From assembly GCA_965223355.1 (NCBI GenBank), contig CBDCWE010000003.1, positions 2,294,001-2,358,000 on the forward strand: a stretch of DNA of 64,000 bases, written 5' to 3'. The notes below the pieces were generated by a model. It saw nothing but the letters and a program-made list of their open reading frames with translations. It ran no database searches and was not told the DNA's origin. Positions within the stretch are counted from its first letter, which is position 1; the number at the start of each line of letters is the position of its first letter. Source of the stretch: Tectiglobus sp965223355. Its GTDB lineage: Bacteria; Pseudomonadota; Alphaproteobacteria; Rhizobiales; Hyphomicrobiaceae. Positions 54,838 to 63,060 of the stretch are shown here, piece after piece. The position numbers and the translations under genes were made by a program.

Positions 54838-54970
54838 GATCATCGTGCTTTAAGTTGGAACCGCTATCGCGGTTCCAACTTAAAGCACAAAGATGATCGC
54901 CACTTTAGAGGCGAGCAACTTTCTGCCTTTATTCGGGATCGTTCCGATTCCGAATAAAGGCAGGTTGCTC
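54838..54970 (+). repeat. Double-hairpin MITE, copy B
   Basis: 133 bases flanked by TA (54836-54837 and 54971-54972), ends GATCATC and GTTGCTC. The first hairpin has perfect 20-bp arms (GTGCTTTAAGTTGGAACCGC and complement) around TATC. The second has long arms starting TGCCTTTATTCGG and CCGAATAAAGGCA. It is nearly identical to copy C. No coding capacity. Confidence 0.87.
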
Positions 54971-55337
54971 TAGAACGCAATCCAAGAGGCCGAACAAGGG
55001 CAATGGCTCAGTCTCAATTCCGCGCCGACGAGACGGCTGCTTCGACCGGAAGCGGTCGAAGGGTGAGCGTCGGATGTCGTGTCGATTGAGCCGCCTGAGG
55101 ACTGATTTTCCGGTAGCTGCTAATGGTGAAATGTCCACAAGACGGACGTTTGACTCCGGCAATACAGACGGCAGAAAGTGCCTGGTTCGTTTGTCCGGTA
55201 TCAACGATGGTTTCGACACGCGTGATCCTATCGCTCTGCGCAGTTTTCAGGATCACGCGCAATCTGAAGCAGGCTATGTGTCGTCGTTGATTGACGGTTA
55301 TGGCTTGGGGGGCAAACCACCTAAAGCGCGATGCGAC
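54971..55337. other. Gene-free stretch
   Basis: 367 bases between MITE B and the end of the DapA-type gene. The open frame at 55074-55367 has no recognisable motif and runs into the opposite-strand lyase gene. No terminator or RNA gene was identified. Confidence 0.4.
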
Positions 55338-56324
55338 CTAAGCCGCAAGAGTTTCGAAGGAAGCTAAGTCGAGACCCTCTGCACCCGTCTCAGTAATTCC
55401 ACCTGCTTTGAGCGCATCCGAAACTCGTTTGATTTCGGCACTACTCAGCTTCATCAACGGTGGACGGACCACTGCACGCTTTTGCCGCCCGAGCAGCACA
55501 GCCGCCTCTTTCATGCGGTTGTGCATGTCTAGAAATGGTGGCGCATACAAAGCTTGTGTGATTGGCTGCATGCGATCATTGATGGATCGTGCTGTTTCCA
55601 GGTCGTTGCGCTTGATGGCCTGGAACATCGCGACCTGTAGGTCGGGGATTACGCTACCTGCACCAGAAAGGAGTCCGTTGCAGCCGACCGAGAGAGACGC
55701 CATCAACCAGGCGCTGTTCGTCGACAATACATTGATTGGCCGGGGCAATGACTGCAGCGCACGCACGTTGCGCTCGTGTTCCATCGGTTCCGCAGTCCAG
55801 TCCTTTATGGCGCGGATTGACGGAATAGTCTCGGCAAGGCGGATAATTGTGTCCAATGGATAAGACAAATTGGTCCAGCGAGCATAGTTGAACACGATGA
55901 GCGGTAGATCGGTGGCGTCGGCGACCGCCTTGAAATGAGCCTCTGCCATTTCGGGTCGCAACTCGCCACCCATCATCAGCACGGACGACGGGAATACCAG
56001 AAGCGCCGAAGCGCCAGCCTGTTCCGACATCCTGGCGATGCTGGCGGCCTCATGACTTCCATCGGCATAAATCCCGGCAATTATCGGTAGCTTGTCGCCT
56101 ATGTCGGCCAGTGATCGGTCAAGAATCTCATGCTGCTCGTCGAAAGTGCAAGCGTGGACCTCGGACGCGTGACCATTGACTGTGATGGCCGAGAGCCCTG
56201 GCGTCGCGGCCACGTGACAGAGATGCCGGCTCGTTTCTGCCCAGTCGATGGAGAAGTCGTCGTCAAAAGCCAAAAGCGTGGCCGGAATAACGCCGCTCGG
56301 AACAAAGTCATTGAAATGTGCCAT
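55338..56324 (-). CDS. DapA/NanA-family class I aldolase or lyase
   Basis: 328-residue TIM-barrel enzyme. The Schiff-base Lys is in SIRAIKDWTAE and the catalytic Tyr in IVFNYARW. The N-terminal TVNGHASEVHACTFDEQ replaces the usual GTTGE motif, so this is not a true DapA. Family roles include N-acetylneuraminate lyase, 2-keto-3-deoxy-sugar-acid aldolase and dehydratase. The GGGGAG before 56324 favours the second of two adjacent ATGs. It is last in the minus-strand TRAP-importer set, 125 bases after dctM, suggesting cleavage of a keto-deoxy acid derived from the imported compound. Confidence 0.82.
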   Translation of the reverse strand: MAHFNDFVPSGVIPATLLAFDDDFSIDWAETSRHLCHVAATPGLSAITVNGHASEVHACTFDEQHEILDRSLADIGDKLPIIAGIYADGSHEAASIARMSEQAGASALLVFPSSVLMMGGELRPEMAEAHFKAVADATDLPLIVFNYARWTNLSYPLDTIIRLAETIPSIRAIKDWTAEPMEHERNVRALQSLPRPINVLSTNSAWLMASLSVGCNGLLSGAGSVIPDLQVAMFQAIKRNDLETARSINDRMQPITQALYAPPFLDMHNRMKEAAVLLGRQKRAVVRPPLMKLSSAEIKRVSDALKAGGITETGAEGLDLASFETLAA

Positions 56325-56448
56325 CATTGCTCCCCTTCATTGGGTTTGCTTTGCGTCAGCCCTGTGCGCAGTCAGACATTTTTTCCACGCCCCATCGCGC
56401 AGCAGAACGATGTTATCATTTGTTGGAACTCACCAGATCATCTTCTTC

Positions 56449-57768
56449 TTACGACCCGAACACGACCGCTGGCAGCCAGAGGGCGAGCGCAGGAAAGAAG
56501 TAGACGAGTGCGAGCACCATGAGTTCCAGAATGATGAATGGCACAACGCCGCGATACATGTCCGTGAGGGTGATTTCCGGCGGACTGATGCCTCGCAAGT
56601 AGAAGATTGCTGGTGCCATTGGCGGCGTTAGGTAACTGGTCTGGATCACGATGAGGAACATTATGCAGAACCAGACGTCATCCACGCCCATCTTCTTTAG
56701 GATCGCGATCGCGACTGGGATTATGATCAAGACAATGGAAATGAGATCGAGCACGAAGCCGGCGACGAATGCTAGTGCCAGCAAAATGAAGATCGTTTGA
56801 TTGGCGGTGAGATTAGCAGCCGTTGTCAGCCCCTCAACAGCACTAATTCCACCTAGCGCAACAAACACGCCAGCAAACATTGTACCACCGAGCAAGATCG
56901 TAAGGATCATGGCGGTAACTTGCAGCGTCTTCATGAACGCTTCGTGTAGTGTTCGTAAGTCGAAGCGACCATATACCAGCGTCAGGATGATCGTGCCGAC
57001 CGCGCCCATCGCGGCAGCCTCAGTCGGCGTCGCCCATCCCAGTACGATGGTGCCAAGCACCGAAAAGATTAGGCAGAGCGGCAACACCATTGCCACGGCC
57101 GTAATCCTCAACTTCTCGGTGAGCGATGGATCGCTGGGATCCGGTGGCAACCGCGGACCGTCTTCCGGCCAAATGATGCAGCGCCCGATGATATAGAGGA
57201 CATAAAACAGCGCCAGCATCAAACCGGGAATGAACATGCCAACGAACAGGTCGCCAACCGAGACATCAGCCACAGGCGCCAAAATGACGACAACAACCGA
57301 CGGAGGAATGATCGTCCCGAGTGATCCGCCCGCGCAAATCGTGCCTGAGATCAAGTCCTTGTTGTAAGCGTACCGTAGCATGATCGGAATGGCCAACAAG
57401 CCAACAACTGACTCCGTCGCTCCGACAACGCCGCTCGCAGCAGCAAACACAACGCACAGTAAAACGGTACCGACGGCCAAGCCTCCGGGTAGGCGGCGTG
57501 TCCATAAATGAATGGCCTCGAACAGTCTTTCTGCAATGCCGGACCGCTCCAACATCACGCCCATAAACACGAAAAGAGGGACCGCTGCGAGAACATAGTA
57601 GGATGCTACGTCATCCACCTTCGCGATAAGCTGGTGGACCAGCGCATTGCCAAATCGGTAGTAGCCGAAGATGACCGCAATGCCCATCAAAGAGAAGGCG
57701 ACGGGAAACCCCAGGAAGATTGCGACCATCAACGCCGGGAACATCAACAAGCCGATTTCGATCGTCAT
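56449..57768 (-). CDS. TRAP transporter large permease, DctM
   Basis: 439 residues with about 12 hydrophobic segments. DctM signatures include FPVAFSLMGIAVIFGYY near the start, FVFMGVMLERSGIAERLFEA, GVVGATESVVGLLAIPIML and TEAAAMGAVGTII. It overlaps dctQ by four bases (ATGA), the usual coupling. It forms the sodium-driven translocation subunit for an organic acid delivered by the DctP protein. Confidence 0.92.
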   Translation of the reverse strand: MTIEIGLLMFPALMVAIFLGFPVAFSLMGIAVIFGYYRFGNALVHQLIAKVDDVASYYVLAAVPLFVFMGVMLERSGIAERLFEAIHLWTRRLPGGLAVGTVLLCVVFAAASGVVGATESVVGLLAIPIMLRYAYNKDLISGTICAGGSLGTIIPPSVVVVILAPVADVSVGDLFVGMFIPGLMLALFYVLYIIGRCIIWPEDGPRLPPDPSDPSLTEKLRITAVAMVLPLCLIFSVLGTIVLGWATPTEAAAMGAVGTIILTLVYGRFDLRTLHEAFMKTLQVTAMILTILLGGTMFAGVFVALGGISAVEGLTTAANLTANQTIFILLALAFVAGFVLDLISIVLIIIPVAIAILKKMGVDDVWFCIMFLIVIQTSYLTPPMAPAIFYLRGISPPEITLTDMYRGVVPFIILELMVLALVYFFPALALWLPAVVFGS

Positions 57769-58304
57769 ACTTCGGCTCCGTGATGCTCAACGAATTCTTC
57801 TTCGGCCAAGCCAAGCAGCACGCGCATTGACTTGAGGAGCTCTGCAATCGTCTGAAGCAGGAGCGCAATGAACGCGATAACCCAGATTGTTCGAAACGGC
57901 CAGATCACAGGGTTCCAAGCCGATTCACCCGAAAGTTCGTTCGAAACATAGGCCTCCATGGCGTATTCATAGAGGCCGTAAGTCACCCAGATCAGGCCTG
58001 GTAACAGGAGGAAGATATAGCCGATGATATCGACCACGGCCCGCCACTTTGGGCCAATGCGATCGTATAGGAAGTCGACCCGAACATGCCCTTTTTGCTT
58101 CATGCAATAGGCCATTCCGAAGAGATAGCAGGTCCCCGCCAGCATGTAGCCAATCTCATAGGCCCAGAACGTTGGCGCGTTGAACAGATGGCGGGCGAAC
58201 ACCTCATACACCATAGACACAACGAGCGGGGCAATCACCCAACCGCCGAGCCATCCGATGAACAAGGAGATGCCTTCGATGCCCTTGATAAGGCGTTCGA
58301 TCAC
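57765..58304 (-). CDS. TRAP transporter small permease, DctQ
   Basis: 179 residues with four hydrophobic segments (FIGWLGGWVIAPLVVSMVYEV, AYEIGYMLAGTCYLFGMAY, IIGYIFLLLPGLIWVTYGLY, TIWVIAFIALLLQTIAEL). The segment VYEVFARHLFNAPTFW is the DctQ hallmark, followed by GHVRVDFLYD. A longer-than-usual C-terminus ends VEHHGAEV. It is separated from dctP by a strong hairpin. Confidence 0.9.
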   Translation of the reverse strand: MIERLIKGIEGISLFIGWLGGWVIAPLVVSMVYEVFARHLFNAPTFWAYEIGYMLAGTCYLFGMAYCMKQKGHVRVDFLYDRIGPKWRAVVDIIGYIFLLLPGLIWVTYGLYEYAMEAYVSNELSGESAWNPVIWPFRTIWVIAFIALLLQTIAELLKSMRVLLGLAEEEFVEHHGAEV

Positions 58305-58368
58305 GTTATTTCCAATGCTAGAGAGAACTCAAAAAATGGCTTCGTTCGATTCTGAGTCGCGCACCAGG

Positions 58369-58410
58369 GCAAACCGATCGACTTGAGCATTGCTGGGTCG
58401 ATCGGTTTGC
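58369..58410 (-). promoter_or_regulatory. 14-bp perfect intercistronic hairpin between dctP and dctQ
   Basis: GCAAACCGATCGAC and GTCGATCGGTTTGC flank a 14-base loop, 15 bases after the dctP stop on the minus strand. No T tract follows. The stem is very stable and probably raises the ratio of binding protein to permease by partial termination or by protecting the dctP mRNA. Confidence 0.6.
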
Positions 58411-58425
58411 TTAAGGACAGACGAG

Positions 58426-59478
58426 TTAGTCGGTATTGCGATAGCGACCAGAATCTGACCAAAGCTCAGCGTATTTCTGCTGGCTTTCCCAGACTTTAGC
58501 GAACCACTTATTGTTCTTGCCCTGCTCTGCAGCCCACTCAGCTGTCGCCGCTTTCGCCGCAGCCTTGAACTCAGGAGTCAAGTCGACGATCTCGTTCTTC
58601 GATGACCCCTTGAACTTCTTGAACGCGGGCGCATCCTTGTGGCCAACCTCCATCCAGAAGTTGAACACCATGCGCTCGCCGGCATAGCGCAGCAGCTTCT
58701 TCTGCCTGTCCGACAGACCATCCCACACCTTCTTGTTGACCGAACATTCGTGGAAGGCTGAGGGTTGGTGAATACCTGGTACAACAATGTACTTGGCGAT
58801 CTTCTCGTAGCCGGCAGAAACGTTCATGAACGGTGTGCCCCACTCGATACCGTCGACCACCTTGCGCTCAAGGGCAGGATAGACTTCCGAGCCGGGCAGG
58901 ATCACTGTGGAGGCGCCCAAGGATTGTGCGATCTCGGCCCATGCACCCGACGTGCGGACCTTGATGCCCTTATAGTCGCCAAGCGATGCGACCTTGCGGT
59001 GCGTGTGTAGGAAGACCTCTGCCGGTTGTGATCCGCAGGGGAACGCCGCGACGTTGAACTTTTCAAGACGCCACTGCAGCAAGAGGTCAGCGCCGCCACC
59101 ACGGAATAGCCAGTGCACCATTTTCTCATGCGCCATGGTGCCGGCAAACCCGCCGAACAAGACGCCCGTGCGATCAATACCCCAATCATAGCCGGCCCAG
59201 TTGTGACCGATCTGCGCGACGCCTTTCTTGACCGTGTCCGTGACTTTCAAGGCCTTCCCCAATGTGCCGCCAGGAAACACTTCGACCTTGATCTTGTTGT
59301 CAGTCAGGAACTCTATGTCCTTTGCCACGCCCTTAGCGTTGAACTCGAGCAGCGGCCCGCCACCCCATGGTGTTGCCATGCTCCATTTTGTCTGAGCGTT
59401 GGCAACGCCGGGCAAAACGCCTGCTACCAGCACCATACTCAGGGCGGTTAGTGCAGGTCTCATTCCAATTCTTGGCAT
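58426..59478 (-). CDS. TRAP transporter solute-binding protein, DctP family
   Basis: 350 residues. Sec signal peptide MPRIGMRPALTALSMVLVAG ending GVANA, mature start QTKWSMATPWGGGP. The substrate-anchoring Arg is in GIKVRTSGAWAEIAQSLGA, and VDGIEWGTPFMNV is the usual second-lobe motif. The ATG at 59478 follows GGAGG by eight bases; the longer frame to 59592 is rejected. The TxxxP-type ligand site and Arg point to a carboxylate, perhaps a mannonic- or keto-acid-type ligand. Confidence 0.9.
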   Translation of the reverse strand: MPRIGMRPALTALSMVLVAGVLPGVANAQTKWSMATPWGGGPLLEFNAKGVAKDIEFLTDNKIKVEVFPGGTLGKALKVTDTVKKGVAQIGHNWAGYDWGIDRTGVLFGGFAGTMAHEKMVHWLFRGGGADLLLQWRLEKFNVAAFPCGSQPAEVFLHTHRKVASLGDYKGIKVRTSGAWAEIAQSLGASTVILPGSEVYPALERKVVDGIEWGTPFMNVSAGYEKIAKYIVVPGIHQPSAFHECSVNKKVWDGLSDRQKKLLRYAGERMVFNFWMEVGHKDAPAFKKFKGSSKNEIVDLTPEFKAAAKAATAEWAAEQGKNNKWFAKVWESQQKYAELWSDSGRYRNTD

Positions 59479-59877
59479 TGTATTTTCCTCCCGATGCGGG
59501 TTGCTGTTTTCTCGATTTTCTTTTTGGACAGTTGCTTTAGCTAGTCGTGTCAAATGCTCCATAAGCCTGCCTTCTTTGGGCAGCGGGATCATCTCAAATT
59601 TGTCGAGTGCTCGAAACGGATGCCAACCGGCACAGAGGACGAATCGAACTCCAGATGCAGTCTCGGAAGAACGAATCCCCGAGCGCGCTTCTAACCGCCG
59701 AAGCAGGTGGGCATAGGGCAGTCTGTCGCATTATAGGTGCCGTATCGTCCGGCTGTACAGAGGATCGCACCCAAATGGTCGGCAATCAGGACCAGGATAC
59801 GACGAGGCATCGGAATGAAAGGCGCATTGCACCGCAACGATACAGTGCCGATAGTCACGTCAATAGTTGCTTCAGTA
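59479..59877. other. Gene-free stretch upstream of dctP
   Basis: 399 bases holding the presumed dctP promoter. Open frames on both strands lack protein-like motifs. No palindrome of operator size stood out. Confidence 0.45.
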
Positions 59878-60888
59878 TCACCCTACAGCAACCGGAGTTC
59901 CCCCAAAACTCGCCGACTTATAGGCAGCTTCGACGACTCTCATAACCTCCAATGCATTGCACAATCCAACACTTGGTGGTTGATCGTTCTGCCATTCCCG
60001 GAGCACTTGCTGCGCGTAATCCTGGTAGTAGAAATCTGTCTCCGTTTCGAATCGCTGTGTGCGGGCTTCACCTAAGCCGGAGCCAATTGGTTTGATGGCA
60101 AGACCTTTGTCGGTTGTTCGCAGGTAGTGCTTTCCGGAGCGTGCACTGAAGTAAAACTCGCGCTGCTCATGAAGAGTATTAGGATAAGTGTAGCCGGTTT
60201 CGATGGTGGCCAATACACCGTCACCACAATCCAGACTCACGACGGCATAGTCTTCGACTGGCGTGCCGTGTGTTGCCGCACTCATCATCGCTGAGACTCG
60301 CTCGATCTTTCGGCCGGTGAGCAGCTGAAAAAAGTCGATAAAGTGGCCTCCCAGATTTATCAGGGCGCCGCCGCCCGACTGCGACGGATCGAGCATCCAG
60401 TCGCAATGCAAGTTCTCGTAGCGCTGAGGAGCACCAGCAATGAACCTAAACGACAGGTGTTTGAAGTTTGACGGCAGGCCACCTTCGATCTCTTCCATTA
60501 TCGACTTGAGGCCGCTGAACCGATGAATGTATGGCACTGATACGTAGACACCGGCGGCCTCGCAGGCCGCTGCAATTTGCTCAAGGTCTTTCGCGCACAT
60601 GCCACACGGCTTCTCGAGAGAGAATGGAATGCGCAGATTTATGAGGGTGTGTGCAATGTTCGCCATGTCGACGTGGCGACCGAAGGCGAACGCGAAGTCG
60701 ATTTTTTCATCTTTCAGAAGATCATCGAGATCTGCATAGAGCTTTGCACCCAGTCGCTCCGACAATGCCTGGCCGACGGTTTGAGTGCTATCAGACAATG
60801 CAACGACCCGCGCTTCAACCCCGTCGAAGCCGTCAAGATAGAGCGGCACGTGCCAATGGCTTGCTTCGACAATTGCAATCCTAACCAT
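59878..60888 (-). CDS. Gfo/Idh/MocA family oxidoreductase, atypical nucleotide motif
   Basis: 336 residues. The C-terminal half is typical: FSLEKPCGMCAKD with the catalytic Lys of EKP, SGGGALINLGGHFIDFFQLLTG with the active-site His, and EFYFSARSGKHYLRT. The N-terminal strand reads IAIVEASHWHVPLYLDGF, without the GxGxxG loop. Either the cofactor is bound differently or the protein is specialised. It is translated 12 bases after the AroE-like gene. The likely substrate is a sugar acid or cyclitol from the TRAP importer. Confidence 0.78.
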   Translation of the reverse strand: MVRIAIVEASHWHVPLYLDGFDGVEARVVALSDSTQTVGQALSERLGAKLYADLDDLLKDEKIDFAFAFGRHVDMANIAHTLINLRIPFSLEKPCGMCAKDLEQIAAACEAAGVYVSVPYIHRFSGLKSIMEEIEGGLPSNFKHLSFRFIAGAPQRYENLHCDWMLDPSQSGGGALINLGGHFIDFFQLLTGRKIERVSAMMSAATHGTPVEDYAVVSLDCGDGVLATIETGYTYPNTLHEQREFYFSARSGKHYLRTTDKGLAIKPIGSGLGEARTQRFETETDFYYQDYAQQVLREWQNDQPPSVGLCNALEVMRVVEAAYKSASFGGTPVAVG

Positions 60889-60900
60889 TATCCTGTCCGC

Positions 60901-61743
60901 TCAATCGTCGATGAGATCATCGAACGCCACCTTAGGCCAATTCTCCGGCCAATATTCGAATCCGATAAAACGTGCAGCCAATACAGCTTGCCCTTGATGA
61001 ACAAGTTGACCGCCAAACATCCGACAACCAACCGTCCGTGCAACCAGCCCTAACTGTGAGTTTTCCGGCTCGGTAACCAGATCAACGATAACCGACTGCG
61101 GGGAAAGCCAGCTCATGTGAAATGGTGAAGCATCGTCGCTCCGCATTCCAAGCGTTGACGCATTGACGAATACATCGTGATCACGGGCGCCAACCTCGCC
61201 GGTCACGGCATCACATTGCGGGTGGTTGGTCGCGATCAACTCAGCCAATTCTTCGCATGCTTCTGCTGACTGGTCGATGAGGGCTATCCTTCGTGCACCG
61301 GCCCCAGCCAGAGCAAGGCCAATTGAGCGGCCAGCCCCGCCGCAACCGAACAAGAGAACACTGCGCCCGCCAAGATCAATTCCCTGTGCACGCAAACCAA
61401 GAACGCATCCCGATCCATCAAACATTGCCCCGCGCCACTTGCCGTTGCATCGTCTCCGCGCGACATTCACCGAACCGCTGATACTTGCAGTTGGAGTCAG
61501 TTCATCCACCAGCGATACAATTCTGCGCTTGTGCGGTGTCGTAACGAAAATCCCATCCACGTTCTGTGTGACCTTTATCCCCGCAAGAAATGTAGCGATC
61601 TCAGTCGCCTTGACCTCAAAGGCAAGGCACACGCCATCGAATTCGGCATCGCGAAAGATGCTATTGAATAGTATCGGCGAACGGGCTTGATCGATTGGAT
61701 CTCCAACCAGCGCAAAGATGCGTGTTCGTCCACTAATGTGCAT
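60901..61743 (-). CDS. Shikimate dehydrogenase-like oxidoreductase (AroE family paralogue)
   Basis: 280 residues. It has the AroE plan: substrate domain FALVGDPIDQARSPILFNSIF, catalytic Lys in VTTPHKRRIV, Asn in GSVNVARR, Asp in AMFDGSGCVLGL, and NADP domain LLFGCGGAGRSIGLALAGAGA. The substrate-binding SxS, usually HSLSP, reads QARSP with only the last Ser kept. It is therefore probably a catabolic quinate/shikimate-like or other hydroxy-acid dehydrogenase rather than the aromatic-pathway enzyme. The ATG at 61743 is preferred; a GTG at 61752 is possible. It lies in the minus-strand gene set with the TRAP importer. Confidence 0.8.
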   Translation of the reverse strand: MHISGRTRIFALVGDPIDQARSPILFNSIFRDAEFDGVCLAFEVKATEIATFLAGIKVTQNVDGIFVTTPHKRRIVSLVDELTPTASISGSVNVARRRCNGKWRGAMFDGSGCVLGLRAQGIDLGGRSVLLFGCGGAGRSIGLALAGAGARRIALIDQSAEACEELAELIATNHPQCDAVTGEVGARDHDVFVNASTLGMRSDDASPFHMSWLSPQSVIVDLVTEPENSQLGLVARTVGCRMFGGQLVHQGQAVLAARFIGFEYWPENWPKVAFDDLIDD

Positions 61744-61782
61744 TGCGTACACCGCACCTCTGAAATCGCATCAAGTATCGAT

Positions 61783-62475
61783 CTAGCCGGGCGTAACGGC
61801 CGTCTTTAGTCTTGTATATTCTAAGACGTAATGGCCACGCGCGAGTGTCTGGTCGCCAGAGAAGATTGCGCGATCGGTTAGCGCATCGGCACAATTCTTG
61901 ATGGCTTCCACATTGCAGCCTTCAATCAGAATTGAGGTGTTGGGCGGTTCCATGATGTCCGTCCGATCTCGCGTTTCTGCAGTGCGACCTGCGCTAGCGG
62001 TCATGTCGGTCATGCACAAGTGAACGCCGCAAATCAGTGGCATTCTCGCGAGGTTAGGCAACACGTCGCCGACGAGCTTCCGTTCAAATTCCTCACGTTC
62101 GCTGTCAGGCAAGGTCAGTCGGAGCGTTGCCAGTGCGCCTCCAGAGCCAGGGCCAAAACTGGCTTTCACGCGAGTAAGTGCACGAAACGTATCGCGAAAG
62201 GTCTGAGTTGCTCGTCGTGTCCAGGGCGTTGGCGCATTGAGGCGGTTCAGGTAATCTTGACCCGTAGTCACCTCGGGCGTCGCAGTTTCGTAGAGTGTGA
62301 AGAAAAGCGGAGCGGTTTCCTTGTCGGCGGCACGATAGCGCCGCCCCCTGCGAAAGCCCGGAATGCCGACACGTTCTGGCATGTGCTCTTCGTTGTGCCA
62401 GGCATAGAAATCATCCAGTTGGCCATCAGCTATGCCGTTCCAAATACAGACGGCTCCTTCTCCACATAATGCCAT
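61783..62475 (-). CDS. Unassigned protein with probable dimeric alpha-beta-barrel (EthD-like) domains
   Basis: 230 residues. The segment VCIWNGIADGQLDDFYAWHNEEHMPERVGIPGFRRG-like region (conserved pieces FYAWHNEEHMPER and GIPGFRRGRRY) matches the WH..EH...R...PGF pattern of EthD/ferredoxin-like small enzymes and hydrolase-like isomerases. A second, weaker repeat may follow near VLPNLARMPLICGVHL. Such proteins often catalyse decarboxylation or isomerisation of unstable intermediates. It is first in the minus-strand set, 40 bases before the AroE-like gene. The ATG at 62475 is chosen over a GTG at 62484. Confidence 0.6.
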   Translation of the reverse strand: MALCGEGAVCIWNGIADGQLDDFYAWHNEEHMPERVGIPGFRRGRRYRAADKETAPLFFTLYETATPEVTTGQDYLNRLNAPTPWTRRATQTFRDTFRALTRVKASFGPGSGGALATLRLTLPDSEREEFERKLVGDVLPNLARMPLICGVHLCMTDMTASAGRTAETRDRTDIMEPPNTSILIEGCNVEAIKNCADALTDRAIFSGDQTLARGHYVLEYTRLKTAVTPG

Positions 62476-62791
62476 TTCAGTCACCTACATCTCGCTAGAA
62501 CGCCACGGGCACAGTTTATCTGATTTTGTCGCGGGAGGCCTCCTTGCATCGATGCATGACGATGAACGCCGGAACCTCATTCGACATACTAGCCTTATTG
62601 CGATTGCATTCTAGTGTTCCGACTTACCTAACCCGGATCATGCATCATAAACACGCGCAAGTCGCTTGATGTGAGGGGCGCGCGTCTTCGTTCGGTGCGG
62701 TCGGACCGTTTTTCGGGGCTCGCTGTGCAACGCGTTCGGGGTTGATCTGCCTTGTCGGGCGGCGCTTTGGGCCTACCTGCCCGGTGGGCTA
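62476..62791. other. Gene-free stretch with the presumed promoter of the 62475-55338 gene set
   Basis: 316 bases. No protein-like frame. The right end abuts the IS110/IS481 junction fragment and is probably a recombination boundary. Confidence 0.4.
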
Positions 62792-63060
62792 GATGTGTAT
62801 TTCCAGAAGGTTGTTCGCATTCTCCGTTGGAGATTGTCCATTCGGTCCGGGTCGGGGAAGCTGATGTTGCACAACGTCAGTGATTCACCGGAGGAGCGAA
62901 TGAACACCCACAAGAATGCACCCCTTACACCGGCAGGTCGAGAGCGCATGGTCCGCGCCGTTGTGGATGACGGCAAATCAAAGGCCGCTGTTGCTCGGGC
63001 CTTCCGCACAACCGCCAAAACTGTCGGCAAATGGGTTGGACGGTTCGGTGAGCACGGCGT
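62792..63060 (+). pseudogene. IS110 3' end fused to IS481 5' fragment (duplicated junction)
   Basis: The first codons read VYFQKVVRIL, the C-terminal end of the IS110 transposase at 43236. The sequence then runs through the same spacer to the IS481 start at 62900 (MNTHKNAPLTPAG) and stops matching after GKWVGRFGEHGV at about 63060. The same junction, with a few substitutions and a one-base indel (CCGTTGG here, CCGTGG there), occurs inverted at 43041-43310. Neither gene can function here. Confidence 0.82.

Noticed and set aside
55074..55367. Plus-strand ORF next to the DapA-type gene
   Set aside because: No family-like pattern, and its end overlaps the conserved C-terminus of the lyase on the other strand.
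59607..59945. Plus-strand ORF upstream of dctP
   Set aside because: Low-complexity polar translation, runs into the Gfo/Idh gene on the opposite strand.
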